DNA from: Caldicellulosiruptor danielii | GTDB taxonomy: Bacteria > Bacillota > Thermoanaerobacteria > Caldicellulosiruptorales > Caldicellulosiruptoraceae | NCBI RefSeq assembly: GCF_034343125.1 | Contig: NZ_CP139957.1 | Location: forward strand, 519,001 to 583,000 | Reading direction: 5' to 3' | Length of the DNA: 64,000 nt | Shown: positions 51,637-59,910 of the stretch, piece after piece | How positions within the stretch are numbered: the stretch's first letter is position 1 | Layout of the letters: every line of letters begins with the position of its first letter | Position numbers and translations under genes: made by a program | The notes under the pieces: model-generated | Database searches by the model: none | Seen by the model: the letters and a program-made list of their open reading frames with translations, nothing else | What the model was told of the DNA's origin: nothing

Positions 51637-52314
51637 ATGGAAGTTCTGGAAAGAAAAAAAGTAAAAAGATTAAAGATGAACAAAAGTCATATTGTAAAGT
51701 TATTTTTGACTTTTGTATTTTTTGGAGCTTTAATAGGCGGGCTTTTTTATCCGGAAATAGGTTTGTTCGTATTTGTATGCATGATAGGTAGTGTTTTGCT
51801 AAGTTTGCATAAAGGAAGGTATTGGTGTTACAGGTTTTGTCCAAGAGGAGCGTTTTTAGATGAGTTTGTTGCAAGGGTAAGCTTCAATAAAAATATTCCT
51901 GCATTTTTAAAATCAAGGTTTACGAAAGCATTTATGCTTATATTTTTTGTTGTGATGATGAGTGCAAATGCTATTTTGAGCGGGGGAGATTTAGAGAGAT
52001 TTGGAAAAGGTGTTGTGATGCTTTTATGGGTTACAACTTTGATTGCAATAATTTTGGGAATTTTATTTAGAGCAAGAACATGGTGTGTTATATGTCCGAT
52101 GGGGACAGTTAGCGGAGTTGTAGGGAAAAAAAGAGGAACGCTCAAGATAGATGCTAAAAAATGTATAAGCTGCAAGCTTTGCAACAAAAATTGTCCAATG
52201 GAAGTTGAGGTTTGCAATTTCAAAGAAAATGGAAACATTGAAAGTGTAAACTGTATAAAATGCGAAAGCTGCAAAATAGCATGTCCTAAAGAAGCAATTG
52301 AAATGGCTCTATAA
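51637..52314 (+). CDS. Membrane-bound 4Fe-4S polyferredoxin (NapH/YccM-like)
   Basis: A 225-residue protein with about four membrane helices and two NapH-type cysteine motifs near the membrane (WCYRFCPRG and WCVICPMG, each CxxxCP). It has two C-terminal 4Fe-4S motifs (CISCKLCNKNCP and CIKCESCKIACP). It passes electrons between the membrane and cytoplasmic carriers; partner unknown. Start ATG 51637 after a G-rich site (GGGGGG). Stand-alone gene with its own promoter and terminator. Confidence 0.87.
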   Translation: MEVLERKKVKRLKMNKSHIVKLFLTFVFFGALIGGLFYPEIGLFVFVCMIGSVLLSLHKGRYWCYRFCPRGAFLDEFVARVSFNKNIPAFLKSRFTKAFMLIFFVVMMSANAILSGGDLERFGKGVVMLLWVTTLIAIILGILFRARTWCVICPMGTVSGVVGKKRGTLKIDAKKCISCKLCNKNCPMEVEVCNFKENGNIESVNCIKCESCKIACPKEAIEMAL

Positions 52315-52315
52315 C

Positions 52316-52360
52316 AAGGCAGGCAGCTATTTTTAAATAAGATGCCTGCCTTTTGTTTTT
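52316..52360 (+). terminator. Intrinsic terminator after the polyferredoxin gene
   Basis: Stem AAGGCAGGC / GCCTGCCTT with a T-rich tail. Confidence 0.88.
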
Positions 52361-52382
52361 TAAAAAAATTTTTTGTTCCCCA

Positions 52383-52411
52383 TTGATTTGGGAATGAGGT
52401 TAGAATATAAT
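52383..52411 (+). promoter_or_regulatory. Promoter of nrdD
   Basis: TTGATT, 17 bases, TATAAT. The -10 box lies inside the first NrdR box. Confidence 0.82.
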
Positions 52412-52451
52412 ATATTGTGCTGGATGAAAAACAGTGACACAATATATAGTG
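52405..52451. promoter_or_regulatory. Tandem NrdR boxes controlling nrdD
   Basis: Box 1 ATATAATATATTGTG (52405-52419) and box 2 ACACAATATATAGTG (52437-52451) match the NrdR consensus ACAC-AT-rich-GTG; they are identical at 12 of 15 positions. Their starts are 32 bases apart, three helical turns, the standard spacing for cooperative NrdR binding. Box 1 covers the -10 box, so NrdR with dATP would repress nrdD. Confidence 0.87.
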
Positions 52452-52531
52452 GTTGTTGATTTATTAAAAGGCTTTTTAGTTTTTATAAACATTTAAATTC
52501 TAAAAGAGTAAATGAAGGGAGAAAGATAGCT

Positions 52532-54619
52532 GTGATTACAAAGGTAATGAAAAGGGATGGGACTGTAGTTGACTTTGACCGAAAGAAAATCGAAAATGCT
52601 ATATTTAAAGCTGCAAAGGCTGTGGGTGGTTCTGACTATTCAATTGCTGAAAAGCTCACTGACCAAGTCATAGAAATCTTAGAGCAAAAATTTGGCTATT
52701 CAATTCCGCATGTAGAGGACATTCAGGATATTGTAGAAAAAGTTTTGATTGAAAATGGTCATGCAAAGACTGCCAAAGCTTACATTCTCTACAGAAAACA
52801 GCATCAAGATATGAGAGAGTTTAAAAACCTGTTTTTGGATATTGAAAATACAGTTGACCAGTACATTGGCAAGATGGACTGGAGAGTCAATGAAAACAGT
52901 AACATGAGCTATTCTCTGCAGGGGCTTAATAACCACATCTCAACAGCCGTTATTTCTAAGTATTGGCTGAACAAGATTTATCCAAAAGAGGTTGCAGAGG
53001 CGCATATAAACGGCGATTTCCACCTTCATGATTTAGGAGTTTTGGGCGTATATTGCTGTGGCTGGGACCTAAGAGACCTTCTTTTAAACGGTTTTACAGG
53101 AGTTGAAGGCAAAGTTGCGTCAAGGCCAGCAAAGCACTTTAGAAGTGCTCTTGGTCAGATTGTAAACTTCTTTTACACTCTACAAGGTGAAGCAGCAGGT
53201 GCACAGGCATTTTCAAACTTTGACACATACCTTGCGCCGTTTATATACTATGACAAGTTGACATACTCTGATGTGAAGCAAGCTCTTCAGGAGTTTGTAT
53301 TCAACACAAACGTGCCAACAAGGGTAGGATTCCAAAGCCCATTTACAAATATCACACTGGATTTAGTTCCACCTTCTACTTTGAAAGATGAGCCTGTTAT
53401 CGTTGGCGGGCAGATTATGGACAGGACCTACAAAGAATTTCAGCGCGAGATGGATATGTTCAACATGGCATTTGCAGAGGTCATGATGGAAGGTGATGCA
53501 AAAGGAAGAATTTTCTCATTCCCAATCCCAACATACAACATAACAAAGGATTTTGACTGGGACAGTCCAGTAGTTGACAAAATCATGGAGATGACAGCAA
53601 AGTATGGCTTGCCTTACTTCAGCAACTTTGTAAATTCGGATATGAAACCCGAAGATGCAAGGTCAATGTGCTGCAGACTTAGACTTGACAATCGTGAGCT
53701 CAGAAAACGTGGCGGGGGACTTTTTGGTGCAAATCCGCTAACAGGCTCAATTGGAGTTGTCACAATCAACCTCCCGAGAATAGGGTATTTGTCAAAGTCT
53801 GAAGATGAGTACTTTGAAAGATTAGCAAGACTTATGGACATTGCAAAGACAAGCCTTGAGATAAAAAGAGAGGTATTAGAAGATCTTACCAAAAAAGGCT
53901 TGTATCCATATTCAAGATTTTATCTGCGCGACATCTATGCGCGATTTGGAGAGTATTGGAAGAATCACTTCAATACAATTGGAATTGTTGGAATGCACGA
54001 AAGCCTGCTCAACTTCATGGGTGTTGGGATTGACACAAAAGAGGGAAGAGAGTTTGCAATAAAAGTGCTTGACTTTATGAGAGAAAGAATAAGAAAATAC
54101 CAGGAGGAAACAGGAATACTTTACAACTTAGAAGCAACACCAGCAGAAGGGACATCATACAGGCTTGCAAGAAAAGACAAGCAAATGTTCCCAGACATAA
54201 TTACATCAGGAAAAGACGAGCCATTTTACACAAACTCAACCCAGCTTCCTGTTGACTATACAGATGATATCTTTACAGCTTTGGACCATCAAGAAGAGCT
54301 TCAGATTCGCTACACGGGTGGAACTGTTTTGCATGGGTTTGTTGGTGAAAAGATCGACGACATTCAAGTTTGCAAGGAGATTGTGAAAAAGATTGCATAC
54401 AATTACAGAATTCCATATTATACAATAACACCGACTTTTTCTGTATGCCCAGACCACGGATATGTTGCAGGTGAGCACTTTAGCTGTCCGACATGTGGCA
54501 AGGAATGTGAGGTTTATTCAAGAGTTGTTGGCTACTACAGGCCTGTTCAGTGCTGGAACAAAGGTAAGCAAGAGGAGTTTAAGTTTAGGAAAGAATATAA
54601 GATTGCTGTAAGAAGGTAA
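52532..54619 (+). CDS. nrdD: Anaerobic (class III) ribonucleoside-triphosphate reductase
   Basis: A 695-residue glycyl-radical enzyme. It has an N-terminal ATP-cone (VMKRDGTVVDFDRKKIENAIFKAA), and active-site cysteines around RSMCCRLRLDNREL. A C-terminal zinc site (CPDHG...CPTCGKEC) precedes the glycyl radical motif RVVGYYRPV near residue 668. It reduces NTPs to dNTPs with formate as reductant in anoxic cells. The activase gene nrdG is not adjacent; a terminator follows at 54643. Start GTG with AAGGGAGA upstream, under two NrdR boxes. Confidence 0.95.
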   Translation: MITKVMKRDGTVVDFDRKKIENAIFKAAKAVGGSDYSIAEKLTDQVIEILEQKFGYSIPHVEDIQDIVEKVLIENGHAKTAKAYILYRKQHQDMREFKNLFLDIENTVDQYIGKMDWRVNENSNMSYSLQGLNNHISTAVISKYWLNKIYPKEVAEAHINGDFHLHDLGVLGVYCCGWDLRDLLLNGFTGVEGKVASRPAKHFRSALGQIVNFFYTLQGEAAGAQAFSNFDTYLAPFIYYDKLTYSDVKQALQEFVFNTNVPTRVGFQSPFTNITLDLVPPSTLKDEPVIVGGQIMDRTYKEFQREMDMFNMAFAEVMMEGDAKGRIFSFPIPTYNITKDFDWDSPVVDKIMEMTAKYGLPYFSNFVNSDMKPEDARSMCCRLRLDNRELRKRGGGLFGANPLTGSIGVVTINLPRIGYLSKSEDEYFERLARLMDIAKTSLEIKREVLEDLTKKGLYPYSRFYLRDIYARFGEYWKNHFNTIGIVGMHESLLNFMGVGIDTKEGREFAIKVLDFMRERIRKYQEETGILYNLEATPAEGTSYRLARKDKQMFPDIITSGKDEPFYTNSTQLPVDYTDDIFTALDHQEELQIRYTGGTVLHGFVGEKIDDIQVCKEIVKKIAYNYRIPYYTITPTFSVCPDHGYVAGEHFSCPTCGKECEVYSRVVGYYRPVQCWNKGKQEEFKFRKEYKIAVRR

Positions 54620-54642
54620 AAAAGGTTTATTAAAAAATAGAA

Positions 54643-54675
54643 AACGGGCTGTTGATTTTAGCAGCCCGTTTTTGT
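54643..54675 (+). terminator. Intrinsic terminator after nrdD
   Basis: Nine-base stem AACGGGCTG / CAGCCCGTT with a 10-base loop and T run. Confidence 0.92.
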
Positions 54676-54698
54676 TATGGTGTAAAAACTAATTTATC

Positions 54699-55088
54699 TT
54701 ATATTTTCTGTAATTTTTTCTTTAATTTTCGTTCGGTGATAAAGATTACTGCTGTTAACATAGCTATCATACTTATTATTAGTAAAAGTTCAAGCATTGA
54801 ATTTATAGACGCACTATTAGTAAAAACTGAAATTGTAACAATAAATAAAACAATCAAAGAAAGTTTAGCTATATTCCATATTTTAAGTTTTAAAGGAATA
54901 TGTTGAGAAAAATTTTTGATTGCAATTTCGATAAATAATATTCCACTGACGCCAACAATAAGAAAAATTTCCAATATAAAGGCTGATTTTGAAATTATAA
55001 AGAGATATATACCTAATATTGTTAAGATAATTCCTATCAACCATATAGAAATTCTCAATATTTTGATTGTAAAACTTTTTGCAGACAT
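54699..55088 (-). CDS. Small membrane protein, four helices, unknown
   Basis: A 129-residue protein with four hydrophobic segments (ISIWLIGIILTILGIYLFII, ILEIFLIVGVSGILFIEIAI, LSLIVLFIVTISVF, LLLIISMIAMLTAVIFI) and a basic C-terminus (ERKLKKKLQKI). No known family. It is the last gene of a four-gene unit with the glycine-rich and DUF4176 genes, which suggests an immunity or accessory role; this is inference. Confidence 0.6.
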   Translation of the reverse strand: MSAKSFTIKILRISIWLIGIILTILGIYLFIISKSAFILEIFLIVGVSGILFIEIAIKNFSQHIPLKLKIWNIAKLSLIVLFIVTISVFTNSASINSMLELLLIISMIAMLTAVIFITERKLKKKLQKI

Positions 55089-55124
55089 TTTGTCTCTAAA
55101 ATTCCTTCCTTTCGGTTGAGATTT

Positions 55125-55565
55125 TTATTTTGAAGGTTTTTTATTAAACAAGAGTTTATAAATTATATTATCAAATCTTAATACTAAATAAAATAATAAA
55201 GTACTAATAAGAGCACCCAATATATAGAAAAGGTTTTTCGTTTGGTTTATTTTTAAAAAAGAAATTATTAAAGCAGTTACACAGGATGTTAATAATGCTA
55301 TTTTACTTAATTTCCAGCTTCTGACAAAATCAGGTTTTGCTTTGACACCAAATTGGTTCCAGATCTCTTCAAATCCACATTTTCCTATGTACATAGATAA
55401 TTCTATTAAATATAAATAACCGATTAAAAGGCTTAACGTTAGTATAATGATAACAAATGATTTGTTCATGATGGAAAGAATAGTGCCACCTATAAAAAAA
55501 ATAAGGGCAGGAACTATAGCAAAATATTTAAAAAAGACTAAAAGTAATTTTCCTATTAATTTCAT
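55125..55565 (-). CDS. Small membrane protein, four helices, unknown
   Basis: A 146-residue protein with hydrophobic segments at both ends and a soluble central loop (IGKCGFEEIWNQFGVKAKPDFVRSWKLS). ATG 55565 follows AAAGGGGAGAG. No family recognised. It resembles its downstream neighbour in layout rather than in sequence. Probably co-transcribed with the genes on either side. Confidence 0.6.
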   Translation of the reverse strand: MKLIGKLLLVFFKYFAIVPALIFFIGGTILSIMNKSFVIIILTLSLLIGYLYLIELSMYIGKCGFEEIWNQFGVKAKPDFVRSWKLSKIALLTSCVTALIISFLKINQTKNLFYILGALISTLLFYLVLRFDNIIYKLLFNKKPSK

Positions 55566-55605
55566 CGTCTCTCCCCTTTGCAAAGCCACTCATCAAATAA
55601 CAAAA

Positions 55606-56127
55606 TCACCACTTAATATCTATTAACAGTGAACCACCTATCCAAAGTGTTGCGCCTAACTTAGCACTAATTCCATTCTTCCCAGCTTCTACCTTAAAGC
55701 TCCCACCTATACCAGCATTAACAGAACCACCCACTTCTACATTAATGCCACCAATTTTGAACCCAATTGTGCTTTTCCAATCGAGAAGATATGCTCCAGC
55801 TTCTGCATTGATACCTCCAGAAAGATTTTTTACACTTATTTCTGCTTTACCGCCAATTTCAGCTTTACCTGCTGTAACTGTGTTGTTCCAAGAGACAGAT
55901 CCAACGCCAACTGAAGCTTTTGCTTCAACCACACTTACACCAGTTTTTGCTTCTAAACCAATTTTTTGACTGTTTGCCTGAGCTGATAACTTTGATTCTG
56001 TTTTGATTACATTTCCAGATGCACTATAATTTAGCAGACCAGAGTTTCCACTTGCATTTACACTTAGTGGCAAGTTTATATTATGATTGTTTTTAAGAGT
56101 ACCTGTGTATGAATAAATAGCATACAT
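55606..56127 (-). CDS. Glycine/alanine-rich beta-repeat protein, polymorphic-toxin-like
   Basis: A 173-residue protein made of alternating short strands with Gly, Ala, Ser, Val and Lys/Glu (VVEAKASVGVGSVSWNNTVTAGKAEIGGKAEISVKNLSG is one stretch, shown in part: KAEIGGKAEIS, INVEVGGSVNAGIGGSF, ISAKLGATLWIGGSLLIDI). Such regions occur in tails of Firmicute polymorphic toxins and related exported proteins. No signal peptide, nuclease motif or cysteine is seen. GGAGGAAA precedes the ATG. Neighbour of a DUF4176 gene. Confidence 0.6.
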   Translation of the reverse strand: MYAIYSYTGTLKNNHNINLPLSVNASGNSGLLNYSASGNVIKTESKLSAQANSQKIGLEAKTGVSVVEAKASVGVGSVSWNNTVTAGKAEIGGKAEISVKNLSGGINAEAGAYLLDWKSTIGFKIGGINVEVGGSVNAGIGGSFKVEAGKNGISAKLGATLWIGGSLLIDIKW

Positions 56128-56143
56128 ATTAATTTTCCTCCTC

Positions 56144-56402
56144 TCATTTTAGCATTTTTCTGAATTCAATTTCAACTTCATTTTCAAAACCTTTAAACAA
56201 AACTTTTTCAATGTCTTCATTGTTAAAGAAAAAATTGAAATCAGAGGAAATATTACCTTCAGGCCATAGACAGCCGACATAATCAAAAACTTTTTGAGTT
56301 TTTACATTAATCTGTCTTCTTCCAAAAATCATTAAGGGCTTATTTCCATTTTTGAGTATTACAATGCTTCCTAATGGTAACCACTTATCTATTATTACTC
56401 AT
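56144..56402 (-). CDS. DUF4176 protein with disturbed start
   Basis: The readable frame gives KWLPLGSIVILKNGNKPLMIFGRRQ, then KVFDYVGCLWPEGNI and FNNEDIEKVLFKGFENE, the DUF4176 signature, a family found with type VII (ESX/LXG) effector genes. Only ATG 56332 lies in frame, which would remove the conserved LPLGSIV part. ATG 56402, after GGGTGAG, is one frame off: deleting one A from the AATAATA at about 56388-56393 restores M-S-N-I-D-K-W-L-P. A non-standard start (ATA or ATT) is the alternative. Confidence 0.65.
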
Positions 56403-56606
56403 CTCACCCTTATATGTAATTAGATTACTTGTTTTCATAATATCAAAAAAAAAAAAAACAATTCATAGAATATACAAAAATTTAACTTGAAATTTTAAAG
56501 TCATTGTACAAAATATTTAAAACTGAAAAATAAATGATATTTTACTTAGCTTTTTTTGTTGATATAATAAAATCAAAAATCTTAAAGATTAGAGAGGAGA
56601 GAAAAG

Positions 56607-57557
56607 ATGTATTACATAGGAATTGACCTTGGGGGAACAAACATTGCAGCTGGGATTGTTGATGAAGAAGGGAAAATTATAAAAAAGGGGTCTGTGCCAA
56701 CAGGTGCACACAGGCACTACACAGAAATCATGAAAGACATGGCAGAGCTGAGTTTAAATCTTGTAAAAGAGTGTGGGCTTTCTTTGGATGACATTCACTC
56801 AGTTGGTATTGGGAGCCCTGGCACACCTGACAATGAAAAGGGAATGATTCTTTACAGCAACAACATTGCTTTTTTGAATGTTCCTATGCGCGAAGAAATC
56901 CAAAAATACATTCCAAAGCCTGTTAACATTGAAAACGATGCAAACTGTGCAGCATATGGAGAGTATATAGCAGGCGGTGCAAAAGGCACAAAGATTTCTG
57001 TTACAATCACATTGGGAACTGGCATTGGCGGTGGAATTATAATCGATGGCAAAATATACACCGGGGCACACCATGCAGGTGCTGAGCTTGGGCATATGGT
57101 AATTTGTGTTGATGGCGAGCAGTGTACATGTGGCAGGAAAGGCTGCTGGGAGGCTTATGCATCAGCCACAGCTCTTATTCGCATGACCAAAGAAGCTGCT
57201 GCAAGGGATATAAACGGCACTATTATGAAGCTTGTAGGCGGCGATATTTCTAAGATTGATGCAAAGACCGCCTTTGATGCAAAGCGAATGGGAGACAGCA
57301 CAGGCACAGCAATTGTTGACAGGTATATCAAATACTTAGCTGAAGGGCTTGTTAATGTTTGCAATATATTTGAACCAGAGGTAATTTGTATTGGCGGAGG
57401 AGTTAGCAAAGAGGGTGAATACCTGCTTGGACCGGTAAGAGAATATGTTTACGAAAAATTCTATTGCAAGCAAATAACACCTCCTAAAATAATTCCAGCT
57501 GTCTTAGGAAATGATGCAGGTATAATTGGTGCTGCGCTTTTGGCAAAGCAGATTTAA
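56607..57557 (+). CDS. ROK-family sugar kinase (glucokinase-like)
   Basis: A 316-residue ROK kinase: YIGIDLGGTNIAAGIVDEEG (phosphate-1), IENDANCAAYGEY with the catalytic aspartate, VTLGTGIGGGIIIDGKIY, the HAGAELGHM sugar/zinc histidine, and the zinc-binding CTCGRKGCWEAYAS. Glucokinase is the most likely role, feeding glycolysis and glycogen. RBS AGAGGAGAG. The SGNH gene follows after 28 bases. Confidence 0.93.
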   Translation: MYYIGIDLGGTNIAAGIVDEEGKIIKKGSVPTGAHRHYTEIMKDMAELSLNLVKECGLSLDDIHSVGIGSPGTPDNEKGMILYSNNIAFLNVPMREEIQKYIPKPVNIENDANCAAYGEYIAGGAKGTKISVTITLGTGIGGGIIIDGKIYTGAHHAGAELGHMVICVDGEQCTCGRKGCWEAYASATALIRMTKEAAARDINGTIMKLVGGDISKIDAKTAFDAKRMGDSTGTAIVDRYIKYLAEGLVNVCNIFEPEVICIGGGVSKEGEYLLGPVREYVYEKFYCKQITPPKIIPAVLGNDAGIIGAALLAKQI

Positions 57558-57585
57558 AGAACTTATAAAAGAAGGTGAGTTTGTA

Positions 57586-58230
57586 ATGATCATTGAAAAG
57601 GGTTCAAAGCTTCTTTTTATTGGTGATTCTATCACAGACTGTGGAAGGGCAAGACCAGTTGGTGAGGGCTTGCATTGGAACAATTTGGGAAATGGGTATG
57701 TTTCTCTTGTACAAGCTCAGCTTCTTGCAAAGTATCCAGAAAGCCGAATAAGGGTTATTAATATGGGTGTTAGTGGAGACACAGTAAGGCACCTCAAAGC
57801 GCGCTGGCAGACAGATGTTTTAGATTTAAAGCCAGACTGGCTTTCTATAATGATTGGTGTAAATGATGTTTGGAGACAATTTGACAATCCTTTGATTCCA
57901 GAGTGTCACGTGTATTTAGATGAGTACAAGTCTACCTTGGATGAGCTCATAAACTTGACCAAGCCAAACTTAAAAGGGCTTGTTTTGATGTCACCATTTA
58001 TTATAGAGGACAACAAAGAGGACGCAATGAGAAAGAAAATGGATGAATACAGGTTTGCAATGAAAGAAATAGCGCAAAAACATGGCGCAATCTTTGTTGA
58101 TGTGCAGGAAGCTTTTGATAACTTTTTAAAATATTACCACTCATATGCGCTTGCACTTGACAGGATTCATCCGAATCTCACAGGGCATATGATAATTGCA
58201 AATGAGTTTTTGAAAGCAATTGGATTTTAA
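57586..58230 (+). CDS. SGNH/GDSL-type hydrolase (probable carbohydrate esterase)
   Basis: A 214-residue cytoplasmic esterase with all four blocks: LLFIGDSITD (Ser), GVSGDTV (Gly), IGVNDVWRQF (Asn), and DRIHPNLTGH (Asp, His). Related enzymes remove acetyl groups from sugars or act on lysophospholipids. The pairing with a ROK kinase suggests deacetylation of imported xylo- or gluco-oligosaccharides. ATG 57586 follows GAAGGTGAG. Confidence 0.9.
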   Translation: MIIEKGSKLLFIGDSITDCGRARPVGEGLHWNNLGNGYVSLVQAQLLAKYPESRIRVINMGVSGDTVRHLKARWQTDVLDLKPDWLSIMIGVNDVWRQFDNPLIPECHVYLDEYKSTLDELINLTKPNLKGLVLMSPFIIEDNKEDAMRKKMDEYRFAMKEIAQKHGAIFVDVQEAFDNFLKYYHSYALALDRIHPNLTGHMIIANEFLKAIGF

Positions 58231-58244
58231 ATAATAAAAAGCAA

Positions 58245-58285
58245 GGGCAGGCTCTATTAAATTTCCTACATTTAGCCTGCCTTTA
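58245..58285. terminator. Terminator between SGNH hydrolase and the converging secreted-protein gene
   Basis: Stem GGCAGGCT / AGCCTGCC with a 20-base loop, A-rich left and T-rich right flanks. Confidence 0.8.
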
Positions 58286-58296
58286 AAATTATTTTT

Positions 58297-59002
58297 TTAA
58301 TTTTGATTTGCATTGTTATTGTCAATAAAGTATAAACTCTCTGACGTTATTTTCCACTTGCCATTTTCTTTTATCAAAGTATAGTAATAACGTGTAATAC
58401 CGCTTGCGTCAACAATTTCGGTTTTTTTAGGCAATTTTTTAACTAAATCTTCAATTTCTTTTTTCTTTTTGACCTGTTCTCCCATGTCAGATGATTTATA
58501 TATGTTGATATTATTCAGTTTTTCTGAATCTTCAGAGGAAATTTTTGATTCATCCAAACAACATAGCACAGATTTGCCTACAATGTAAGCATCAGCCACA
58601 ACCTTTGCAGTGTCACCTGTTATATTTATTTCTAAAAATTTTATTTGTTTCAATCTGTATTCAGTTGTTCTAATTTCTCCATATGGATATGCTGCAGCAA
58701 AAACAGCACTTTTATAAGCATTTATTCTGTTTTCTAACCAACCATCTTTACTGCTGAAATATTTATAACATTCACTGGTTACTTCTTGAACCTTTTTATC
58801 TATAACTTCTTGTGGAATAACTATATCTGGTGACTTAGTATATTTAGGCGGAAAAACTATCTTTTCATAAATTTTTATAGCACCAATTACAGTATTTTTT
58901 ATTTCTTCTTCATTTGCAATATACTGATTACTTTTCACATAGATGCCTATAAATACAATACTCAATAAAATAGAAATTAAAGAAGCTATAACTTTTTTTC
59001 AT
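58297..59002 (-). CDS. Membrane-anchored hypothetical protein, signal segment out of frame
   Basis: The long frame gives about 222 residues of an extracellular protein with an NTF2/Tim44-like look (KVVADAYIVGKSVLCC, EIVDASGITRYYYTLIKENGKWKITSESLYFID). It lacks a start with a ribosome site. Upstream, ATG 59002 after AGGAGGAC is followed by seven As (58993-58999). With six As it reads MKKVIASLISILLSIVFIGIYV, a proper signal-anchor that joins the frame. As given, translation from 59002 ends after about two dozen codons. Function unknown; the SNTF2-like fold is only suspected. Confidence 0.72.
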
Positions 59003-59089
59003 TTTTTAGTCCTCCTAACATTTTTATTATTTTGGTCGAATTGCTGTTATGATAGTGGTTTCTTTGTTCTTGTTATAAGGTTTCAAATG

Positions 59090-59624
59090 CTATACTGCAT
59101 GGTAGTAATCAGTGGTATGTTGATTTTGAAGATCACCAATAATATCTGGTCTGTATGCATCACGACCATAATCCACTACAATTGCAGCATGATCATAAGT
59201 GCCGTCTTTATTCCAATCGTAGAATAAAATATCACCTCTTTTTAGGTTGTTGTTTGTATCAGTTTGTTGATCTGGGTTCCATTTGCCTAAAATTGTTCCC
59301 CTTTGTGAATTGGACAAGTATTTGTACAAATCATTAGCTACACTCCAAGCTGTTCCCCAGTTCCACCACCAAAGAACTTTTTCACAGTACCAACCGTTTT
59401 GTTTGTCAAATGGAAGAGTACCGCCTTCATGCATTGCTTGAGACACAAAATTTGTACAATCTGCAGAAAAGCTTGGATAGTTTGGGTTTCTATCTAATGC
59501 CCACGCATTTGCATATGAAACTGCACCCTCTGAATTGTAAGCTGCTGAAGCACTTATATAAGAAAAGCTGTTTAGAATGGGACTAATTATAAGCAGCAAC
59601 AATAAAGTGATATTTTTTTTTCAC
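59090..59624 (-). CDS. Secreted amidase-domain (Amidase_6) protein, signal peptide out of frame
   Basis: About 178 residues. The Amidase_6 domain is clear: AVSYANAWALDRNPNYPSFSADCTNFVSQAMHEGG with the catalytic cysteine, LKRGDILFYDWNKDGTYDHAAIVVDY with the histidine, and HTTDYYH. The start GTG 59624, behind GGAGGGGTG, is followed by nine As (59613-59621). With eight As it reads MKKNITLLLLLIISPILNSF, a good signal peptide. As given the frame is broken, unless slippage on A9 restores it. Probably a papain-like cell-wall or peptide amidase. Confidence 0.8.
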
Positions 59625-59802
59625 TATACACCCCTCCACCCCTTTTATTCTGAGTAAAAATACTAAAAGCTATAAATAGAATTGCTAACCTTAGATATTT
59701 AATTTTAATATATTAAAGTGATAGTGGAATAATATCACCTCTTTGGTAAATAATCTACTTTGAATTATAAAGAAAAAAAAACAAAAAAAGCAATAGACAT
59801 TT

Positions 59803-59838
59803 TCTACAAAAACTTATATTAAATTTTGTAGATTTTAG
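59803..59838. terminator. Hairpin between glgP and the amidase gene
   Basis: Nine-base stem TCTACAAAA / TTTTGTAGA followed by TTTTAG. The rest of 59625-59910 is A/T-rich and shows no gene. Confidence 0.5.
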
Positions 59839-59910
59839 CTTTTGCGATTTTTATATTATTCTGAAAATATTAAAAATACCCAAGCATAATTTGAAAAATT
59901 AACACAAACT

